From Qipengyuania sp. ABI-127-1 (GTDB lineage: Bacteria > Pseudomonadota > Alphaproteobacteria > Sphingomonadales > Sphingomonadaceae), in assembly GCA_022953095.1 (NCBI GenBank), contig JALJCR010000002.1:124001-188000 (forward strand): a DNA stretch of 64,000 nucleotides, given 5' to 3'. The stretch's first letter is position 1. Each line of letters starts with the position of its first letter. Of this stretch, positions 18,398-26,696 are shown in pieces. The notes under the pieces were generated by a model, which ran no database searches, was not told where the DNA came from, and saw only the letters and a program-made list of their open reading frames with translations. The position numbers were made by a program, and so were the translations under genes.

Positions 18398-20950
18398 TCA
18401 GTCCGCCGACAGCAGGTGACGGGGGATGACTTCCTTGAGCTGGGCCATGGTGAATGGCTTGGTGATCGTCGGGACTTGCGCGAATTTCGAGTCCAACATC
18501 GGTTCGCGGCCATAGCCGCTGGCAAAAACGAATGGCACGCCCGCGTCGAGCAACCAATTTGCCGCCGCGATCGAGGTCTCGTCCTTAAGATTGATATCGA
18601 GCAGGGCGAAATCGACCGAAGAGGTCTGCAGCGCGGTCAACGCATCGGCGCAATTCCCTGCCATCGTCACCCGGTCGGCGCCGAGGTTGAGCAGCATTCT
18701 CTTCTCGGTATTGGCGATCAGGAATTCATCTTCCAGGATGAGGAAATGCCGTTCGCCCGCCGAGGTGCTTTCGGGTGTTCGGTTGCGGTCTGAGGTTTGC
18801 GGCTGCGCGCGCTCGGTCGAGCGGGCGGTCTTGGGGGGCAGGTGCAAGCTAATCTCCATTCCCGATGTGCGAGGGCGGATGTCGACACTGCCGGAAAGTT
18901 GAAAGGGAACCGCTTCTTCGATCAGTGCGGTGCCCGTGCCGGGTGTGCTGACATCAGACAGAGGTGGTCCACCCGTTTCTACCCAGTCGACAGTGAAACC
19001 GCCGTCATCCAACAAGGTGGTCGAAATGGTGACGTAACCCGTATCGTTGCTCAGCGAACCGTATTTCACGGCGTTGGTCGCGAGTTCGTGGATGACCAGT
19101 GCGAGAATCGGTATCGAATCGAAAGCGACGAAAATGTCCGGACCTTCGAACCTCGCCCGCTGCTTTCCCGATTCCAGCCCTTCATAAGGTGCCAATTCGG
19201 ATGCTATCAGGTCCTTCAGCGAGATTGCCGACACCTCTCCCGAAGTCATCATGTCGTGCGCGGTCGAAAGCGCTGAAATCCGACCCTCCAGCATGGCCTT
19301 GTATTGATCGATCCCGGTTTGGTCTTTCGATGATTGTTCGATGAGGCTGGCAATCAGCGTGATGATATTGCGAACCCGATGGTTGAGCTCGTTGATCAGC
19401 AATTGCTGCTTTTTGTTGGCACGGTCCTTTTCACGCGCGTTCTGTTCGGCCAGCTTGAGGAGCACTTCGACGAATGTGGTGCGCAACGCTTCGCCAAGGG
19501 TGATTTCGCGCTGTGTCCATTCATCCGAATAGCCGCGCACCGTTTCCTTCCATTCGGCGAAACTTTCGCGAGGGGTCAATTTCAGATTTCCCTCGGCGGT
19601 GATGGCGGGTTTCTCGGGATTCCCGGCCCATCTGACGCTCTTGGCCACTTCCGCGCGGCACAGAATCAGATACTCGTCGGGCAGACGGGAAATCGGGATA
19701 ACCAAAATGCCTGCGACAACATCCTTGAGTTCTTCCGCATTCGCCAGATGATCGGACAACCGATCGGTCGCGAACACTTCGGTCTGGTCGCGCTCCTTCA
19801 TGAAATCGAGGATCGCTCCGGACAGAAGCTCGTCGGGAGCCTCGCCATATCTGAGAAATTCGCCACCGATCTTCGCGATCACGCCATCGCATGGGATAAC
19901 GCTGGTGATGAGATCGCCGATTTCGTCGAAGCGCGCCGAAATCCTGTTTGTCGACGCAAAGCACGCTGTGATTCGCGAGTGCACCATCCCCGCGCGTGCG
20001 GTGAGCTGGCGTCGCTCTAGAGCGCGACTCTCGCTGATCTTGGAGGATAAGATCTGGCCGAAAAGCTCGGCAGCGGACCGTTTGTGATGCGAAATCCGCA
20101 GCGGACCCTGGACATGGTGGCACGCTACAAGGCCCCACAGCCCATCGATATCCATCAGGGAAATCGACATGGATGCACGCACGCCCATATTCTTGAGATA
20201 TTGGATGTGGACCGGCGAAATGGCCCGGCTGGCACACATGCTCAGGTCGAGAGGCGCGGCTTGGCTCCGATTTCCGGTGCTCAGCAGTTCCGCCGTTTCG
20301 GCATCGACATCGGCAATCGAGCGGATGGGGTTGCGCTGATAAAGGGTGCGGGCCTGCTGGGGAATGTCGGTCGCAGGATATCGCAGGCCAAGAAAGGATT
20401 CGATCCCGGGGCCTCGCGCTTCGGCGATGACTTCGCCGCTGCCATCGACATGGAATTTGTAAACCATCACGCGATCGAACCCGGTCAGCTCGCGCATATA
20501 TTCCGCGCCATCCTGAGCAACGGCGGCCACACCGTTTCTGGAATCGAAACTCGTGGCAGCGTGGCGGACCTGCGGCAAGAAGTCGGTCTCTGTGCCGCCA
20601 AGGCACTCCTCTATCTCGACAACGATGCCCCGCGTGGAACGGGACACGTTGACATCCGCCTGACGGGCGGGGAGGAAGCCGTCAGTGTGGAAGATGCATT
20701 CGGTATGGTCCGCACTTGAAATTGCGCCCGCCGCTGCGACCACGGCTTTCCATGCTGCCTCGGCGAAGAGGGTCTGGGCCTTGCATTTCGGCAGTTCGCT
20801 CGCATCGGTTTGAAGAAGCTCGGGTGCGTTGGCCGAATAGGTCAGCAATTCGCCGGTTTCGGAGAATTCCAGCAGTACCGCGAAGCTCTGAATATGGCCG
20901 ATGATGTGGATCGGCTCGCGATCGCAGCCTGTGAGGTTCATCATGGTCAT
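18398..20950 (-). CDS. Bacteriophytochrome: PAS-GAF-PHY, HWE histidine kinase, receiver
   Basis: 850 residues from the ATG at 20950; in-frame ATGs at 20944 and 20941 and an upstream one at 21025 are possible. The start puts the biliverdin-binding cysteine at C9 in LTGCDREPIHIIG. Residues 130-310 are the GAF domain, with the DIP motif at 195-197 and SPVHIQYLKNMG around H248, which packs on the chromophore. The PHY domain carries the tongue motif PRESF at 460-464. A kinase of the HWE/HisKA_2 type follows: phospho-acceptor H524 in LNHRVRN, N-box HELATNAVKYG at 621-631, and WVE at 656-658. A C-terminal receiver has D785 and K831. It senses red/far-red light in the cytosol and probably passes phosphate to its own or another receiver. 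No heme-oxygenase gene is adjacent. Confidence 0.93.
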   Translation of the reverse strand: MTMMNLTGCDREPIHIIGHIQSFAVLLEFSETGELLTYSANAPELLQTDASELPKCKAQTLFAEAAWKAVVAAAGAISSADHTECIFHTDGFLPARQADVNVSRSTRGIVVEIEECLGGTETDFLPQVRHAATSFDSRNGVAAVAQDGAEYMRELTGFDRVMVYKFHVDGSGEVIAEARGPGIESFLGLRYPATDIPQQARTLYQRNPIRSIADVDAETAELLSTGNRSQAAPLDLSMCASRAISPVHIQYLKNMGVRASMSISLMDIDGLWGLVACHHVQGPLRISHHKRSAAELFGQILSSKISESRALERRQLTARAGMVHSRITACFASTNRISARFDEIGDLITSVIPCDGVIAKIGGEFLRYGEAPDELLSGAILDFMKERDQTEVFATDRLSDHLANAEELKDVVAGILVIPISRLPDEYLILCRAEVAKSVRWAGNPEKPAITAEGNLKLTPRESFAEWKETVRGYSDEWTQREITLGEALRTTFVEVLLKLAEQNAREKDRANKKQQLLINELNHRVRNIITLIASLIEQSSKDQTGIDQYKAMLEGRISALSTAHDMMTSGEVSAISLKDLIASELAPYEGLESGKQRARFEGPDIFVAFDSIPILALVIHELATNAVKYGSLSNDTGYVTISTTLLDDGGFTVDWVETGGPPLSDVSTPGTGTALIEEAVPFQLSGSVDIRPRTSGMEISLHLPPKTARSTERAQPQTSDRNRTPESTSAGERHFLILEDEFLIANTEKRMLLNLGADRVTMAGNCADALTALQTSSVDFALLDINLKDETSIAAANWLLDAGVPFVFASGYGREPMLDSKFAQVPTITKPFTMAQLKEVIPRHLLSAD

Positions 20951-21241
20951 CTTCAAAGTAAGTACACCTTTTCGAATCCCGTGCGAGTGAAAAAGGACCT
21001 TTAGGGAAGGGGTTGCTTGCCACACCTCATTTGTTTCTTACGCTGTAGGGTGCCGGGGTGTACGCGGCGGGTCTGCTCTCGCCAGTCGGAATATGCCCCC
21101 GCACCATACGGGCGATGCTGTTTCGGCGCCGCGAGAAACGCCATCGATTGCCGCCCCGACCAAGGCGTGCCACGATCTCCACGACCCCGCTTTCACACCA
21201 TGCCTGAAAAGCACGAAGGGCTACCAAGGAGAGACTACGCG

Positions 21242-22114
21242 ATGACGGCTTTCACCCAAATTGTATTGGATAAGATCGACGGCGTTGCCACGATCACCCT
21301 CGACCGACCGGAAAAGATGAATGCTTTCACTGGCAGGATGGGCGCCGAAATCGCCGCGGCGATCGACGATACCGACGCCGACGACGAAGTGCGCGCCGTG
21401 ATCGTGACCGGACGGGGCGAGCGCGCCTTCTGCGCCGGGGCCGATCTTACACCGGAAGATGGGGGCAGTGTTTTCTCCGACCCTTCGGCGGTAGACGATC
21501 TTGCCGACGAACGGGTTCGGGACAGCGGAGGGCGTCTGACCCTGCGCCTGTTCAATTCCAGGAAACCGCTGATCGGGGCGTGCAATGGCGTGGCGGTCGG
21601 AGTGGGGGCCACCATGCAGCTTCCCTTCGACATTCGCCTGTGCTCGGGAAATGCGCGTTTCGGTTTCGTATTCGCGCGGCGCGGCATCGTTCCCGAAGCG
21701 GCTTCGAGCTGGTTTCTGCCCCGGCTGGTCGGCATGCAGGCCGCGCTCGAATGGTGCATGACTGGGCGCATCTTCGACGCCGGCGAAGCGCTGGATCGCG
21801 GTCTGGTCCGCTCGGTCCATCCGCAGGGCGAATTGATGGATGCGGCGATGGGTATCGCTCGTGAAATCGCGGACAACACATCGGTCGTTTCGGTTGCGAT
21901 GACTCGCGCCATGCTGTGGCGGCTGGGTGCCGGGGGTCATCCGATGGATGCGCACCGGATCGATAGCCGGGCGATCTACCGCCTCAGCCGCAGCGAGGAT
22001 GCGAAAGAGGGGATCGCCAGTTTCCTCGAGAAACGGCCACCAGCCTATCCCGACACGGTGAGCGCGAACATGCCTGATTTCTACCCGTGGTGGGAAGAGC
22101 CGACTTATGAGTGA
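21242..22114 (+). CDS. Enoyl-CoA hydratase/isomerase family protein
   Basis: 290 residues from the ATG behind AAGGAGAG. A longer upstream frame has no ribosome binding site and is not family-like. The crotonase fold is shown by DRPEKMNAF, GRGERAFCAGADL (first oxyanion segment) and FVFARRGIVPEAASSWFLPRLVG (second oxyanion segment, with E at the catalytic region). These enzymes hydrate or isomerise enoyl-CoA thioesters in the cytosol. The true substrate is open, because crotonase members have many reactions. A MarR regulator starts 61 bases downstream on the same strand and may be co-transcribed. The phytochrome gene diverges on the other side across 291 bases in which I found no recognisable operator. 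Confidence 0.88.
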   Translation: MTAFTQIVLDKIDGVATITLDRPEKMNAFTGRMGAEIAAAIDDTDADDEVRAVIVTGRGERAFCAGADLTPEDGGSVFSDPSAVDDLADERVRDSGGRLTLRLFNSRKPLIGACNGVAVGVGATMQLPFDIRLCSGNARFGFVFARRGIVPEAASSWFLPRLVGMQAALEWCMTGRIFDAGEALDRGLVRSVHPQGELMDAAMGIAREIADNTSVVSVAMTRAMLWRLGAGGHPMDAHRIDSRAIYRLSRSEDAKEGIASFLEKRPPAYPDTVSANMPDFYPWWEEPTYE

Positions 22115-22175
22115 GTCCGGGCGATAAGGTTACAATCGCAACGGCCTTGCCAAGCCGGAGGCGCGGTTTAAAGGT

Positions 22176-22652
22176 ATGGGCATGTCCAGACGTCAGCCCG
22201 CCCAACGCCTTGCCGAGTTCCTGCCTTACCAACTGTCGATCGCATCGAATGCTGTATCGACCCGGATAGCCGAACAGTACCGCAAGCGTTTCGCGCTCAA
22301 AACCACCGAATGGCGGATCATGGCGGTGCTGGGCGATCACGGTTCGCTGACCCAGCGCGAACTTTCGCAGCAGACCTTGATGGACAAGGTGCCGGTCAAC
22401 CGCGCGTGTAAACGGCTGGAGGATCGCGGTCTGGTCCAGCGCTCGCCGAATACCAGCGACGGGCGTTCGCATCTGCTGGAACTGACCAGCGAAGGGCGCG
22501 CGGTCCATGCGGGGATCATGCCGCTGGCTCTGAAGATCGAGAGCGAGCTGTTCTCGGTGCTGAGCGAGGAAGAGCGCACCAGCCTGCTCGACATGCTGGT
22601 GCGGGTACGCGATCAGGCGGGCGACTTCGACGCGGAAAGCCTGGCCGACTGA
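22176..22652 (+). CDS. MarR-family transcriptional regulator
   Basis: 158 residues, the normal MarR length. The winged helix is clear: TEWRIMAVLGDHGSLTQREL, then the recognition helix QTLMDKVPVNRACKRLEDRGLV, then the wing with SPNTSDGRSHLLELT. A dimerisation helix pair flanks it. MarR proteins usually repress a nearby gene until a small phenolic or acyl ligand binds. The enoyl-CoA hydratase gene directly upstream is the natural candidate target or partner. ATG at 22182 is an alternative start. The last codons and stop lie in the left arm and loop of an inverted repeat. Confidence 0.9.
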   Translation: MGMSRRQPAQRLAEFLPYQLSIASNAVSTRIAEQYRKRFALKTTEWRIMAVLGDHGSLTQRELSQQTLMDKVPVNRACKRLEDRGLVQRSPNTSDGRSHLLELTSEGRAVHAGIMPLALKIESELFSVLSEEERTSLLDMLVRVRDQAGDFDAESLAD

Positions 22653-22667
22653 AAATCGGCCAGGCTT
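22637..22667. terminator. Inverted repeat between convergent marR-type gene and tadC
   Basis: AAGCCTGGCCGA (22637-22648) is the exact reverse complement of TCGGCCAGGCTT (22656-22667), with a 7-base loop. The loop contains the stop codon of the MarR gene, so the left arm is coding. There is no long T-run on either strand. It probably serves as a two-way terminator for the converging operons. Confidence 0.5.
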
Positions 22668-22695
22668 CCTGTGCGACTGGCGCAGGAGAAGTGGG

Positions 22696-23697
22696 TTACC
22701 CGATGCCGCCGCTGAAGGCGTCGGCGATCGAACAGGCCGCCGGTCCGAGAATGACGATGAACAGGACCGGCAGGATGAACATGATCAGCGGCACGGTCAT
22801 GATGGCCGGCAGGCGCGCGGCCTTTTCCTCGGCGCGCATCATACGCTCGTTACGGAACTCGGCCGAAAGGACGCGCAATGCCGAAGCTAGCGGGGTACCA
22901 TAGCGTTCGGTCTGGACCATTGTGGTGACGACGCCCTTCACCGCCTCCAGATCGACGCGGTAGGCGAGGTTGTCGAAGGCTTTCTTCCGTTCGTTGAGGA
23001 AGGACAGTTCGATAGCGGTGAGCGCGAACTCTTCGCCCAGTTCCGGATAGGCGCGGCCCAGTTCCTTCGCCACCCGGTTGAAGGCAGCATCGACGGTCAG
23101 ACCCGCTTCCGCGCAGATGACCAGCAGGTCGAGCGCATCCGGAAGACCCTTCCGGATCGCGTCCGAACGTTTGGACGCCAGATTGCTGAGGTAGATTTCC
23201 GGACCCTTATATCCGAGAAACACGGCCAGCATCAGCGCGCCGTTGCGCTTCATCGGACCCCATTCGGGAAAGGTATCGAGCAAGAAGACGGATACGAATA
23301 CGAGGCCGCCCAGCAACACCGGCAGAACGGCGCGCAGGCCGATGATAACGATCGCCAGTTCCTTGTTGCGGATGCCTGCATGGGCCAGCTTTTGCTGAAC
23401 GCCCTCTACCTGGCTCTCCTGCAACACTTTCATCTTGCCGAGCGTGTCTTTGATCTTCTCGGTCGTGTCGGTCTTGCGAACCAGGCTCTGCCGCTTCTTG
23501 GCAGAGGAGGTGACAAGGCCCATCTTGAGTTCTTCCCGGCGACCTTCGAGCGCTTTGACGCGCTTGCTCATCGGGTCCTTGATGGTGACCGCGGTGTAGA
23601 TCGCGAACACCATGGCGGCGGCCGCGATCCCGATGAGGATAGAGCCGACCAGATAGACATCGAAGCCGAGAAGGGTGGGGCCGGTTGCAGCGTCCAT
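22696..23697 (-). CDS. tadC: TadC, Tad pilus inner-membrane platform protein
   Basis: 333 residues from the ATG at 23697, which has GGAAGGA nine bases upstream. It carries a type II secretion system F domain, with hydrophobic segments near the N-terminus (VYLVGSILIGIAAAAMVFAIY), in the middle (VIIGLRAVLPVLLGGLVFVSVFLL) and at the C-terminus (MTVPLIMFILPVLFIVILG). TadC pairs with TadB to form the inner-membrane platform on which the motor ATPase acts during Flp pilus assembly. It is the last gene of the cpa/tad operon, 20 bases after tadB. Confidence 0.92.
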   Translation of the reverse strand: MDAATGPTLLGFDVYLVGSILIGIAAAAMVFAIYTAVTIKDPMSKRVKALEGRREELKMGLVTSSAKKRQSLVRKTDTTEKIKDTLGKMKVLQESQVEGVQQKLAHAGIRNKELAIVIIGLRAVLPVLLGGLVFVSVFLLDTFPEWGPMKRNGALMLAVFLGYKGPEIYLSNLASKRSDAIRKGLPDALDLLVICAEAGLTVDAAFNRVAKELGRAYPELGEEFALTAIELSFLNERKKAFDNLAYRVDLEAVKGVVTTMVQTERYGTPLASALRVLSAEFRNERMMRAEEKAARLPAIMTVPLIMFILPVLFIVILGPAACSIADAFSGGIG

Positions 23698-23717
23698 AAA
23701 TCTAGTCCTTCCCCAGC

Positions 23718-24689
23718 TCAGATCTCGAAGCTGACCATCTTGGCCATGATGAAAGCGCCAATGCTCATCCACACGAGGCCGCCGAGGCCGGTTACGATCA
23801 GACGATCATCCTCGAAGAAGCCGCCGATATATGTCGGGTTGATCCACCAGATCAGCCCGAACACGATGAAGGGCAGGGCGCCGACGATATAGGCGGAAGC
23901 CTTCGATTCCGAGCTCATGGCCCTGATCTTGAGTTTCATCTGCGCCCGCTTGCGCAGCACGTCAGAAAGATTGGACAGGGTTTCGGCGAGGTTACCGCCG
24001 GTTTCGCGCTGGATGGCGAGGGTGATGCAGAAGAAGTTGAATTCCGGAATACCGAGCCTGTCCGCCGTTTCCTGAAGGGCATCCTCCATCGTGCGACCGA
24101 TCTTGATGCGCTCGACGACGCCCTTGAACTCCTCGCCGACAGGGCCGGGGACCTCCTGCGCGACGACCGCCAGGGTCTCGGTCACCGGAAGGCCAGAGCG
24201 CAGGCCACGCACGAGCAGTTCGATGGCATCGGGGAACTTCGCGTTGAAATTGTTGGTGCGCTTCTTGATCGTATGCCCGACGATGAAATGCGGTAATCCC
24301 GCCCCCACCAGTACGCCGATGGCAAGGGACAGGCCCGGCGATCCGCTGCGCAGGAACATGAGCAGCGTCACGGCGATGCCCAGCCCGAGCGATCCATAGG
24401 CATATTGACTGAGCGTCCACCCCTTTCCGGTTCGGTCGAGCCGATTGGCCAGCGCCTCGATCCGCGAGGTCGATCCGGCGACTCGCTGCATTTTCGGCTT
24501 GCGCGCGGCAATGGCCTTTTTGAGCTGGGATTCGACCTTGGCGTCGGTGCTTTCCGAATGGCGATAGCGAAGCTGCTCCAGCCGCCGCTGGCTCGCCTTG
24601 GCCGCATTGGGGCCGGAGAGCATGGCGTATCCTATCGCCAGCAAGGCGAGGACCCCGACGGCCACAAGCACCGGCTGGATGATATTCAT
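23718..24689 (-). CDS. tadB: TadB, Tad pilus inner-membrane platform protein
   Basis: 323 residues. An N-terminal membrane segment (PVLVAVGVLALLAIGYAML) and two central ones precede a type II secretion F domain with FPDAIELLVRGLRSGLPVTETL and RETGGNLAETLSNLSDVLRKR. A membrane segment with IVGALPFIVFGLIWW follows. It forms the assembly platform with TadC. In known Tad loci the ATPase gene cpaF/tadA precedes tadB. Here cpaE precedes it with only 50 bases between the two coding regions. Confidence 0.93.
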   Translation of the reverse strand: MNIIQPVLVAVGVLALLAIGYAMLSGPNAAKASQRRLEQLRYRHSESTDAKVESQLKKAIAARKPKMQRVAGSTSRIEALANRLDRTGKGWTLSQYAYGSLGLGIAVTLLMFLRSGSPGLSLAIGVLVGAGLPHFIVGHTIKKRTNNFNAKFPDAIELLVRGLRSGLPVTETLAVVAQEVPGPVGEEFKGVVERIKIGRTMEDALQETADRLGIPEFNFFCITLAIQRETGGNLAETLSNLSDVLRKRAQMKLKIRAMSSESKASAYIVGALPFIVFGLIWWINPTYIGGFFEDDRLIVTGLGGLVWMSIGAFIMAKMVSFEI

Positions 24690-24739
24690 GCGTAGTCTCC
24701 GTCCATTTGCAAGCTACCCGAAGCGCGCCCCGGGTGCGG

Positions 24740-26029
24740 TCATTCCACAGGCTGGGCGGCCGGTGCGTCCTTTTTCTTCGCGAGCAGATTCTTGAAATCG
24801 AAACCGCCGAGCAGCGATTTCTTCGCGCCGGCCTCCTCGGTCGCATCGGCCTCTTCGGTGCCGATACCGATGACGCGGGCACAAAGCTGCTTGATCGCCC
24901 CCGTCGCCTTGGCTCCGCTATTGGCATCGACGAAAGTCTTGCCGAGCTTGGCGGCATTGGCCGCAGCCTTCTGATCGTAGGGGATCGTCACATCGATCTT
25001 GCGCTCGATCGAGGCTTCGAAGTCAGCCTTGCTGATTTCGGCGGCCCCCGGCTGAACCTTGTTGGCTGCGATCACGACATGCGAATGCGGCGCATTCGTC
25101 TTGAGCCACGAAAGGATGCGGATCGTATCGCGGGCCGAGGCCAGCGACATTTCGGTGGCGAGCACGACGACGTTTATATCGTTGAGCAGGTGAGGGAAAT
25201 TGATCATCATATTGCGCGGCATGTCGAGCACGGTCATTTCGAATGAATGCCTGAACTCTTCCTGCAACTGCAGGAAAGCCGAACCGTCGGTCATCAGCGG
25301 ATGATTGATCGGCGCTTCTGCCGAAAGGATCGCGAGATTGTCGCTCGCGCGTATCATCGCGCGTTCGATGAACAGCCCGTCGATCCGGCTCGGATTGTCG
25401 ATCGCGTCGGTCAGCCCGCGACCGGGTTCGAGATCGAGCGCCAGAGCGCCGGTGCCGAAATGCACATCGAGATCGAGCAGGGCGGTCGGCATGTGTTTCT
25501 CGGTGGCGAAGAGCCAGGCGAGAGACGTAGCGAGCGTGGACGCGCCAACGCCGCCCCGCGTGCCGATAACGGCAGTCGACATATGACGTTTGACTCCCTC
25601 GGCTTCGCCGGCGCGCGGAGCGAGAAAAACAGCCTGCGCCTGATTGAGCGAATCGCGCAGCATATTGGCCGATAACGGCTTGAGCAGGTAATCGTGGATT
25701 CCGCTTGCGAGCAGGTCGCGATACAGGCGCACATCGTTGACCTGGCCGATGGCGATCACCACCGTGCCCGGTTCGCAGACTTCGGCCAGCGCGTTGATGT
25801 CGTTCAGCGGGTCGCCGCTTTCGGAAAGGTCCACCATCAAGATGTTGGGGCTGGCCGAAACCGATAGCGACTGGATCGCGTTGCGTAATCCGCCCTTATT
25901 GCATTTCTCGGGCTGCCAGCCGAGTTCGATCACCACCGGACGCAGTACATCGAGAGCATTCTCGTCGCAGATATAGGCCGCAAAGGCGTCGCGGTTGCCC
26001 GCCATGCCGGATTTGAGTGAAGCGCTCAT
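24740..26029 (-). CDS. cpaE: CpaE/TadZ-type pilus assembly ATPase-like protein
   Basis: 429 residues. Residues 15-135 form a receiver-like domain without a full phospho-acceptor set (ILMVDLSESGDP). A MinD/ParA-like domain follows, with the P-loop VIGTRGGVGASTLATSLAW and LLDLDVHFGTGALALDLEPGRG. CpaE/TadZ places the Tad apparatus at its site in the cell, often the pole. The canonical MinD 'signature' lysine of the deviant Walker A is absent (GTRGGVGAST), as in other CpaE proteins. The gene starts 6 bases after the cpaD stop. Confidence 0.92.
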   Translation of the reverse strand: MSASLKSGMAGNRDAFAAYICDENALDVLRPVVIELGWQPEKCNKGGLRNAIQSLSVSASPNILMVDLSESGDPLNDINALAEVCEPGTVVIAIGQVNDVRLYRDLLASGIHDYLLKPLSANMLRDSLNQAQAVFLAPRAGEAEGVKRHMSTAVIGTRGGVGASTLATSLAWLFATEKHMPTALLDLDVHFGTGALALDLEPGRGLTDAIDNPSRIDGLFIERAMIRASDNLAILSAEAPINHPLMTDGSAFLQLQEEFRHSFEMTVLDMPRNMMINFPHLLNDINVVVLATEMSLASARDTIRILSWLKTNAPHSHVVIAANKVQPGAAEISKADFEASIERKIDVTIPYDQKAAANAAKLGKTFVDANSGAKATGAIKQLCARVIGIGTEEADATEEAGAKKSLLGGFDFKNLLAKKKDAPAAQPVE

Positions 26030-26035
26030 GGCTGC

Positions 26036-26683
26036 TTAATCTCCCTTGCTGCTTACTTGCGACAGACCGCCCGCGCCGGTCGGAGCCTTTTCGCGATAGG
26101 CCTCGATCGCCTTGGTCGAAGTGGTGACCACGGTTTCGCCCGAGCCCTTTTGCCCCGAAATGAGATCTTCCGGGTTGGCGACCATCGCAGCGAGATTGCC
26201 GTTCACCGCGCAGCCGTAACCTGGGTAGGTAGCGTTATATTCGTTGGCTTCGTTGTTGGCCGACCAGTCGGGACACCCGGGAACACTCGCTGTCGAACGG
26301 GTTATGACGATGCGCGCCTCACCCGGATCGATGTAGTCGGGCGTGACCGGGGAACTCTCGCTGACCAGCAGGCCATGCCGCCCGGCGAGAGCGGCGAGAT
26401 CCTCTCTCACGGCCGGATTGGCGGTCGGATCGTCGAGCGAGATGCGATCACCATAGCCCAGTTCCATGGCGTCGAACCAGCCCGCGACACGGCGCTGCTC
26501 GCCGACGGGCAGGCCATCGCCCGCAGTGCGTATGTCGAGTGTGAAGCTGGTCCGTTCGACAACGGGCTGACGCGCGCTGTAAAGTGAACGGTTTTCGGTC
26601 GGGAAACCGCCGCATGCACTCAGTGCGAGGCCGAGCGAGGCGGCCAGCGTACCGGCGAGCTTGCGATAGAATGCGATAGCCAT
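26036..26683 (-). CDS. cpaD: CpaD, pilus outer-membrane lipoprotein
   Basis: 215 residues from the ATG at 26683, behind GGGACG and 13 bases after the cpaC stop. A longer frame would overlap cpaC. The N-terminus is a lipoprotein signal with the lipobox LSAC. The mature part has the CpaD hallmarks PGCPDWS and GYGCAVNGNLAAMVANPEDLI. CpaD is thought to support secretin assembly in the outer membrane. Confidence 0.93.
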   Translation of the reverse strand: MAIAFYRKLAGTLAASLGLALSACGGFPTENRSLYSARQPVVERTSFTLDIRTAGDGLPVGEQRRVAGWFDAMELGYGDRISLDDPTANPAVREDLAALAGRHGLLVSESSPVTPDYIDPGEARIVITRSTASVPGCPDWSANNEANEYNATYPGYGCAVNGNLAAMVANPEDLISGQKGSGETVVTTSTKAIEAYREKAPTGAGGLSQVSSKGD

Positions 26684-26696
26684 TTTACGCGTCCCC

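Noticed and set aside
24690-24739. Remnant of a cpaF/tadA gene between cpaE and tadB
   Set aside because: The gap is only 50 bases, and no frame around it encodes Walker or arginine-finger motifs of secretion ATPases.
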